Positions 1-3,986 of a stretch of DNA of 6,789 nt are shown here, one piece after another. The stretch is taken from contig JAJFFI010000072.1 in assembly GCA_021776755.1 (NCBI GenBank), positions 1-6,789 on the forward strand. Reading direction: 5' to 3'. The notes beneath the pieces were generated by a model, which saw only the letters and a program-made list of their open reading frames with translations, did not search any database and was not told the DNA's origin. Position numbers and translations under genes: made by a program. The stretch comes from Alphaproteobacteria bacterium (GTDB taxonomy: Bacteria; Pseudomonadota; Alphaproteobacteria; JAJFFI01). Numbering within the stretch: position 1 is the first letter of the stretch; the number at the start of each line of letters is the position of its first letter.

Positions 1-22
1 GGCCTTCTGGTCTAACAGCGTG

Positions 23-868
23 ATGACCGATGGTGCAGTGCAGAACGCGAAAGATGGCGCGGCCGGAGACAACGCTCGCCCGGATAGCCTGCTGGGCCCC
101 GGCGACCCACCGCCATTCGAGGTGGTAAACGGGGATCGCTCGAGCGATGTGGTCTTCGTCTGCGACCATGCGAGTCCTGCGATTCCGGCCGCACTCGACA
201 ACCTCGGGCTCGACGACGACGCACGCTGCGCGCATGTCGGGTGGGACATCGGGGCGGCGGACGTCGCGCGGATGCTGGCGGCCGCCTTCGATGCGCCGCT
301 CGTGCTGGCCGGCTATTCGCGCCTTGTCATCGACTGCAACCGCAACCCGACCCACGACACGTCGATCCTTCCCGAGAGCGACGGCATGGCCGTGCCCGGC
401 AACGCGAACCTGAGCGAAGACGACCGGCACCTCCGCGTCGCCGCCTGCTTCCAGCCCTATCACGACGCGATCGACGGTATCCTCGTCGGGCTTTGCGAAG
501 AGCGCGTGCCGGCGCTTGTTTCCGTGCACAGCTACACGCCCGACTACCAGGACCAGGACCGGCCCTGGCATGTCGGCGTGCTCTGGGACCAGGACCCGCG
601 GCTGTCGCTGCCGCTGATCGAGGCGCTCGAGCGGGACCCGGCGCTCTGCATTGGCGACAATGAACCCTATTCGGGGCAAGATGAGGTCGGCTACACCATC
701 CGGCGCCATGCCGAACGCCGCGGACTGCCGCATGTGCTGGTCGAAATCCGGCAGGACCTGGTGAACACGCCCGAAGGCGCCCGGCACTGGGCCGGCGTGA
801 TGGAGGATGCGCTCCGCCACGTCTTCACCCGCGGGCCGGGCCTGTTCCAGGTGGAGTATCACGGATAA
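23..868 (+). CDS. N-formylglutamate amidohydrolase family protein (COG3931 type)
   Basis: Predicted metal-dependent amidohydrolase. The named reaction of the family is hydrolysis of N-formyl-L-glutamate to glutamate and formate, as in the last step of one histidine degradation route; cytoplasmic. About 281 residues, a normal length. Family landmarks, numbered from the ATG: a LLGPGDPPPFEVVN opening near 23-36, CDHA at 47-50, SRLVIDCNR at 99-107, HSYTP at 169-173, NEPYS at 213-217, and GLPHVLVEIRQDL near 234-246. The histidines and acidic residues in these motifs are the likely metal and substrate ligands. The start is uncertain: GTG at 20 directly precedes ATG at 23, no Shine-Dalgarno is visible, and the frame stays open to the window edge, so a start further left is possible. 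It sits 31 nt before a glutamate-cysteine ligase-like gene and probably shares its transcript. No hut genes are visible, so a role in histidine catabolism is not supported; a related N-acyl-glutamate substrate is equally possible. The family call is firm, the substrate is not. Confidence 0.9.
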   Translation: MTDGAVQNAKDGAAGDNARPDSLLGPGDPPPFEVVNGDRSSDVVFVCDHASPAIPAALDNLGLDDDARCAHVGWDIGAADVARMLAAAFDAPLVLAGYSRLVIDCNRNPTHDTSILPESDGMAVPGNANLSEDDRHLRVAACFQPYHDAIDGILVGLCEERVPALVSVHSYTPDYQDQDRPWHVGVLWDQDPRLSLPLIEALERDPALCIGDNEPYSGQDEVGYTIRRHAERRGLPHVLVEIRQDLVNTPEGARHWAGVMEDALRHVFTRGPGLFQVEYHG

Positions 869-888
869 GGCGCCGGCAAACCGGGCGA

Positions 889-894
889 GGGAGG
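889..894 (+). promoter_or_regulatory. Ribosome binding site of the carboxylate-amine ligase gene
   Basis: GGGAGG lies 5 nt before the ATG at 900. It supports that start and shows that the gene is independently initiated despite the short gap after the upstream gene. Confidence 0.7.
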
Positions 895-899
895 CGTAG

Positions 900-2030
900 A
901 TGAAAGAGCCGAGTTTCAGCGTAGGCGTGGAAGAGGAATACTTGCTGATCGACCCGGAGTCGCGCAACCTCGCTTCCGATCCGCCGGAAGAGCTGTTCAA
1001 GGCCTGTGAGGACGAGCTCGGCGAGCGGGTGAGTCACGAGTTCCTGCGCGCCCAGATCGAGGTCGGCACGAAGGTTTGCAACGATCTTGGCGCCGTCCGC
1101 GACGACCTGACCGCGCTCCGGACCTGCATCCGCGAAAACGCCGAGACCTATGGCCTCAAGATGATGGCCGCCTCGACCCATCCGTTCGCCAAGTGGGACA
1201 CGCTCAAGCAAACCGAGAAGCAGCGCTACGACAAGCTCGCCGAGCGGATGCAGGCGGTGGTGCGCCGGCTGATGATCTCGGGCATGCATGTCCATGTCGG
1301 CATCGACGACGACGAGCTCCGCATCGAGCTTATGGGCCAGGTCGCCTATTTCCTCCCGCATCTGCTGGCGCTGTCGACCTCGTCGCCGTTCTGGCAGGGG
1401 CGGGACACCGGGCTCAAGTCCTACCGCATCGCCGTGTGGCACGAGCTGCCACGCACCGGCCTGCCCGAGCAGTTCGAGAGCTTCGGCGAATACCGGCGGC
1501 ACGTGAATGCGCTGGTCGGCGCGGGCGTGATCGAGGACGCGACGATGATCTGGTGGGACATCCGCCCGTCGGACAAGTTCCCGACGCTCGAGGTGCGGAT
1601 CTGCGACCTTTGCCCGCGGATCGAGGACACACTGGCGCTCGCCGCGATCTACCGTTGCCTGCTGCGGATGCTGTGGCGGCTCCGGCGCGGCAACCAGCGC
1701 TGGCGGAAATACGCCAACATGCTGATCGACGAAAACCGCTGGCGCGCCCAGCGCTATGGCATGGACGACGGGCTGATCGATTTCGGCAAGGGCCAGATCG
1801 TCCCCTACCCCGACCTGCTCGAGGAAATCCTCGAACTGGTCCGCCCCGACGCCGAGCATTTCGGCTGCGAAGCCGAAGTGGATCATGCCCGCGAGATCGT
1901 CAAACACGGCACCAGCGCCCACCGTCAGGTGGCAACGTTCAAGAAATCCCTCGAAGCCGGCGCCCCGCCCGAAGACGCGCTCAAGGCTGTCGTCGACCAG
2001 TTGATCGCGGAGACGGCGGGGGAGGCGTAG
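900..2030 (+). CDS. Carboxylate-amine ligase, glutamate-cysteine ligase type 2 (YbdK-like) family
   Basis: ATP-dependent ligase of the GCS2 superfamily, joining a carboxylate (typically the gamma-carboxyl of glutamate) to an amine; cytoplasmic. The E. coli relative YbdK has only weak gamma-glutamylcysteine synthetase activity, so the true substrates are unknown. The 376 residues match the usual length. Visible motifs: GVEEEY at 9-14 (nucleotide/metal site at the N-terminus), GMHVHVG at 128-134, SSPFWQGRDTGLKSYR at 161-176, WWDIRPS at 218-224, PTLEVRICD at 228-236, ENRWRAQRYG at 278-287 and GTSAHRQ at 337-343. These cover the whole conserved core, so the enzyme looks intact. The start is set by a good Shine-Dalgarno and by the SFSVGVEEEY opening, which is where homologues begin. 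It follows the formylglutamate amidohydrolase gene by 31 nt on the same strand. I infer a shared pathway, one enzyme making and the other cleaving an amide bond on a glutamate derivative. It is unlikely to be the main glutathione-forming enzyme. Confidence 0.92.
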   Translation: MKEPSFSVGVEEEYLLIDPESRNLASDPPEELFKACEDELGERVSHEFLRAQIEVGTKVCNDLGAVRDDLTALRTCIRENAETYGLKMMAASTHPFAKWDTLKQTEKQRYDKLAERMQAVVRRLMISGMHVHVGIDDDELRIELMGQVAYFLPHLLALSTSSPFWQGRDTGLKSYRIAVWHELPRTGLPEQFESFGEYRRHVNALVGAGVIEDATMIWWDIRPSDKFPTLEVRICDLCPRIEDTLALAAIYRCLLRMLWRLRRGNQRWRKYANMLIDENRWRAQRYGMDDGLIDFGKGQIVPYPDLLEEILELVRPDAEHFGCEAEVDHAREIVKHGTSAHRQVATFKKSLEAGAPPEDALKAVVDQLIAETAGEA

Positions 2031-2048
2031 GCGGGGCCCCTTCGACCC

Positions 2049-2077
2049 TTGCCCGCGCGCGCCTTGCCCGATATGAC
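2049..2077 (+). promoter_or_regulatory. Possible sigma-70-type promoter for the DUF1244-gapR operon
   Basis: In the 106-nt gap after the ligase gene, TTGCCC (2049-2054) and TATGAC (2072-2077) are separated by 17 nt. Each hexamer matches the consensus at four of six positions. The location, about 60 nt upstream of the DUF1244 start, is sensible. The gap also holds a short GGGGCCCC palindrome (2033-2040) but no convincing terminator with a T-run, so read-through from the ligase gene cannot be excluded. Confidence 0.3.
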
Positions 2078-2121
2078 AACAGCCGCCACATGAGGTGCAG
2101 CGAATGGACATGCCTGCATCG

Positions 2122-2127
2122 AGGAGG
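2122..2127 (+). promoter_or_regulatory. Ribosome binding site that fixes the DUF1244 start
   Basis: A full AGGAGG lies 9 nt before the ATG at 2137. It decides for this start over the in-frame ATGs at 2095, 2104 and 2110, which would add residues with no resemblance to the family. Confidence 0.8.
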
Positions 2128-2136
2128 AACCCCGTC

Positions 2137-2436
<300 letters not shown>

Positions 2437-2439
2437 ACC

Positions 2440-2793
2440 ATGGCCGACATCGGAGGCATCGCCGCGGACGCGCTCCGCGCCTATATCGAGCGCATCGAGC
2501 GGCTCGAGGAAGAAAAGACCGCGATCGCGGCCGATATCCGCGAAATCTATGCCGAGGCCAAGGGCAACGGCTTCGACCCCAAGATCATGCGCCAGGTCTA
2601 CCGCCTGCGAAAGATGGACCGCGCCGACTTCGAGGAGCAGGAATACCTGCTCGAGGTCTACAAGCGCGCGCTCGGAATGGATCATGCGCTGGGCGAGGAT
2701 GTGCCCGGTGCCGCACCGGCAGGCGTTGCGCCCGCGGGTGCCGGCCCGGTCGATTCCGGCGACGGCGATGCGCCGGAAGAAGCCACCGGCTGA
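2440..2793 (+). CDS. gapR: GapR family DNA-binding protein (DUF2312)
   Basis: Nucleoid-associated protein. The Caulobacter homologue binds overtwisted, AT-rich DNA ahead of polymerases and forks, stimulates topoisomerases and is needed for normal growth and chromosome segregation. Residues 8-80 carry the family core: a long heptad-rich helix (LRAYIERIERLEEEKTAIAADI, about 11-32), then IYAEAKGNGFDPKIMRQVYRLRKMD (about 36-60) and a closing helix EEQEYLLEVYKRALG (about 65-79). The lysines and arginines in the middle are the expected phosphate-backbone contacts. At 117 residues it is longer than the usual 80-95: residues 81-117 are an Ala/Gly/Pro-rich, acidic tail with no recognisable fold. Translation probably depends on coupling, since the start lies 3 nt after the DUF1244 stop and only a weak CGGAA is present upstream. 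No clear terminator follows. The family is certain; the function is by homology. Confidence 0.93.
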   Translation: MADIGGIAADALRAYIERIERLEEEKTAIAADIREIYAEAKGNGFDPKIMRQVYRLRKMDRADFEEQEYLLEVYKRALGMDHALGEDVPGAAPAGVAPAGAGPVDSGDGDAPEEATG

Positions 2794-2828
2794 GGCGGCC
2801 GTCCCGGGCTGCGGGGCGTCGAAGCGTT

Positions 2829-2852
2829 ACGACAACAGACACGACACCAGAC
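2829..2852 (+). repeat. Tandem 12-bp direct repeat upstream of the PAS gene
   Basis: ACGACAACAGAC (2829-2840) is followed at once by ACGACACCAGAC (2841-2852), identical at 11 of 12 positions. It lies in the 99-nt gap between gapR and the PAS gene, about 40 nt before the PAS start. It could be a binding site for a regulator or simple slippage; nothing else in the gap looks like a strong promoter or terminator. Confidence 0.45.
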
Positions 2853-2883
2853 AAAGCGGGCATTTAGCCGGCGGGGCGCAGGC

Positions 2884-2887
2884 AGGA
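2884..2887 (+). promoter_or_regulatory. Ribosome binding site of the PAS gene
   Basis: AGGA, within GCAGGA, lies 5 nt before the ATG at 2893 and supports that start. Confidence 0.5.
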
Positions 2888-2892
2888 TTGCC

Positions 2893-3351
2893 ATGACGGC
2901 AGAACGGTTTGATCCGGACTCGATCGGGTTCGAAAAACTTCGCGCACTCTACGACTACTGGAACAGCAAGCGCCGGGAGGGTGCCCTGCCCCGGCGCCGC
3001 GACATCGACCCGGTCGAGATCCCGCATCTGTTGCCGATCATCTATCTGCTGGGTGTCGAGCACGACCCGCGCCGGTTCCGCTTCCGGCTTGTGGGAACGG
3101 ATATCATCCGCTGGTTCGGCCGGGACGCGACCGGGCTCTACATGGATGAGCCCAACTACGGCCGCGCGGTCGAAGCCATCCAGCCGCACTATGAGGCGGT
3201 CGTCGAAACGGGCGAGCCGCGCTGCGACCCCCACCTCTCGCCGCAGCTCGACGCGCGCTACCGCAACTACACCCGGCTGATCTGCCCGCTCACCGTCGGC
3301 TCAAGCCGCGTCGACATGCTGCTCTGCGGGCTGCAGATCCAGAAGAGCTAG
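2893..3351 (+). CDS. Stand-alone PAS-domain protein (PAS_5 type)
   Basis: Cytoplasmic protein of 152 residues that is essentially one PAS fold, with no kinase, GGDEF, HTH or other output domain. Family landmarks: LYDYWNSKRREGALPRRRDIDPVEIPHLLP (about 19-48), the beta-strand region RFRFRLVGTDIIRWFGRDATG (about 61-81), and a final strand pair LICPLTVGSSRVDMLLCGLQI (about 129-149). This layout is typical of small PAS_5 proteins that are abundant, often in several copies, in alphaproteobacteria. Their ligands and partners are mostly unknown; a sensory or protein-docking role is the general expectation. No haem or flavin site can be identified from the sequence. The gene lies 99 nt after gapR and may belong to the same transcript or have its own promoter. 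Its TAG stop overlaps the stop of the convergent antitoxin gene, so no terminator can fit between them. Confidence 0.87.
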   Translation: MTAERFDPDSIGFEKLRALYDYWNSKRREGALPRRRDIDPVEIPHLLPIIYLLGVEHDPRRFRFRLVGTDIIRWFGRDATGLYMDEPNYGRAVEAIQPHYEAVVETGEPRCDPHLSPQLDARYRNYTRLICPLTVGSSRVDMLLCGLQIQKS

Positions 3352-3608
3352 GAACGCCGCAACGCCTGCTCCACCGCTTCGCGGATGAACCGCTGGTACG
3401 GAATTTTGCGCTCGGCTGCGCGTGCCTTCACGGCCTCGACCAAACCTTCGGGCATACGCAGGTTAACCTGTTTCGTCTTCTTCTCGAATTCGAAATGCAT
3501 CGGTTTGAAACCGGACAGATCATGCCGGGAGAGATCGGCCTGCTCGACAAAACGCTCGGCGTCCTCATCACGAGTCAGACGGGGAATCGATTTCTTGCTG
3601 TCGTTCAT
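3348..3608 (-). CDS. CopG/ribbon-helix-helix antitoxin, partner of the BrnT-like toxin
   Basis: Predicted antitoxin of 86 residues. It should neutralise the toxin by binding it through the N-terminal part and repress the operon through a ribbon-helix-helix DNA-binding C-terminus. The first part, up to FKPMHFEFEKK (about 34-44), contains the acidic, Leu/His-containing segment FVEQADLSRHDLSGFKP typical of PF12441-like antitoxins. The beta strand KQVNLRMP (about 46-53) is followed by helices GLVEAVKARAAERKIPYQRFIREAVEQAL (about 55-83); this is the CopG fold with a characteristic IPYQRFIREA segment. The start ATG lies inside the toxin gene (41-nt overlap) and has AGGAG 10 nt upstream. A longer open frame to the right is only the shadow of the toxin gene. 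The antitoxin is second in the operon, as in BrnT systems. It resembles the CopG-type partner rather than classical BrnA. Its stop overlaps that of the PAS gene. Confidence 0.88.
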   Translation of the reverse strand: MNDSKKSIPRLTRDEDAERFVEQADLSRHDLSGFKPMHFEFEKKTKQVNLRMPEGLVEAVKARAAERKIPYQRFIREAVEQALRRS

Positions 3609-3876
3609 AGTGCTCAATCTCCTGCCGGTGCATGAACCGGGCGCTGATCGGCCTGATGTAAGTCCCGCTTTCCCCTGTTCGCAGGGTGAAGGCCGTAAAC
3701 ACGTACCGGCCGTTGTCCGTGCGCCCGATCGCGAGAAATCGTGTCTCGGCATCCGAATGGCCCGGATCGGGATAAACCCGCGGGACATTCCGGAACACAG
3801 CCTCGATTTCCGCTTTGGAAACGCCGTGCTTCCCGCACTTCGGCCAGTTGCCTTCGTCCCAGTCAAATACGGCCAT
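3568..3876 (-). CDS. BrnT-like type II toxin (RelE-like ribonuclease family)
   Basis: Predicted toxin of 102 residues from the BrnT family (COG2929). The Brucella member has a RelE-like fold and inhibits translation by cleaving RNA. Landmarks: an N-terminal FDWDEGN (about 4-10), the KHGVS segment at 16-20, AVFRNVPRVYPDPGHSDAETRFLAIGRT (about 26-53) and the closing IRPISARFMHRQEIEHYE (about 74-91). These basic and acidic residues form the usual catalytic surface and appear intact, so the toxin is probably active. The ATG at 3876 is preferred over TTG at 3879 because AGG sits 4 nt upstream of the ATG and only 1 nt before the TTG. The polar C-terminal tail, residues 92 onward, is encoded in the 41 nt shared with the antitoxin start. 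The gene follows a palindromic operator by 22 nt. Neighbouring genes are metabolic or nucleoid genes, so the module is a probable acquisition. Confidence 0.87.
   Translation of the reverse strand: MAVFDWDEGNWPKCGKHGVSKAEIEAVFRNVPRVYPDPGHSDAETRFLAIGRTDNGRYVFTAFTLRTGESGTYIRPISARFMHRQEIEHYERQQEIDSPSDS
3619..3623 (-). promoter_or_regulatory. Ribosome binding site of the antitoxin, inside the toxin gene
   Basis: On the - strand AGGAG lies 10 nt before the antitoxin ATG at 3608. It is better than the toxin's own site, which fits the expected excess of antitoxin over toxin. It also fixes the antitoxin start. Confidence 0.6.
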
Positions 3877-3897
3877 CAAACCTGTCGGCGCTTAGGC

Positions 3898-3927
3898 TAT
3901 ACAAATGTATATACATTTGTATTTCAA
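3898..3927 (-). promoter_or_regulatory. Probable promoter of the toxin-antitoxin operon
   Basis: Read on the - strand, TTGAAA (3927-3922) and TGTATA (3903-3898) are 18 nt apart. This would place transcription start about 15 nt before the toxin ATG. The -10 element and the spacer lie inside the palindrome, the expected geometry for repression by the antitoxin. Other hexamer choices (for example TTGATT with TACATT) are possible in this AT-rich patch, so the exact elements are tentative. Confidence 0.5.
3899..3922. promoter_or_regulatory. Perfect 24-bp palindrome, probable operator of the antitoxin
   Basis: The left half ATACAAATGTAT (3899-3910) and right half ATACATTTGTAT (3911-3922) are exact reverse complements. 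Each half is itself a partial dyad of the form ATAC-N4-GTAT, so two dyads lie side by side with centres 12 bp apart. Tandem dyads of this kind suit two ribbon-helix-helix dimers bound next to each other. It lies 22 nt upstream of the toxin start in a patch (3892-3932) with only 9 G/C in 41 positions, unlike all the surrounding sequence. Confidence 0.75.
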
Positions 3928-3959
3928 ATCAACCGCTCAAGGCTGGAGAAGTTCCTTCC

Positions 3960-3986
3960 GGTCTCATGATCGTAACGCAGGAGACC
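3960..3986 (-). other. Inverted repeat just after the oxidoreductase stop
   Basis: GGTCTC (3960-3965) and GAGACC (3981-3986) form a 6-bp inverted repeat with a 15-nt spacer, immediately downstream of the oxidoreductase stop codon on the - strand. It might be part of a transcript end, but the stem is short and there is no T-run after it, so I do not call it a terminator. The remainder of the gap up to the toxin promoter shows nothing else. Confidence 0.25.

Noticed and set aside
1..15. End of an upstream gene at the TAA (13-15)
   Set aside because: Only four codons precede it in that frame, too little to support a gene.
2095..2136. N-terminal extension of the DUF1244 protein from the upstream ATG
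   Set aside because: The added 14 residues do not resemble the family and the AGGAGG at 2122-2127 points to the ATG at 2137.
2794..2892. Possible terminator after gapR
   Set aside because: Only weak GC-rich self-complementarity around 2795-2820 with no T-run, so I cannot support a terminator.
3609..3866. Upstream extension of the antitoxin frame
   Set aside because: It lies in the alternate frame of the toxin gene; the Shine-Dalgarno and family start fit the ATG at 3608.
3385..3969. A 194-codon + strand frame across the toxin-antitoxin module
   Set aside because: It is antisense to both toxin and antitoxin, whose family motifs are clear on the other strand.
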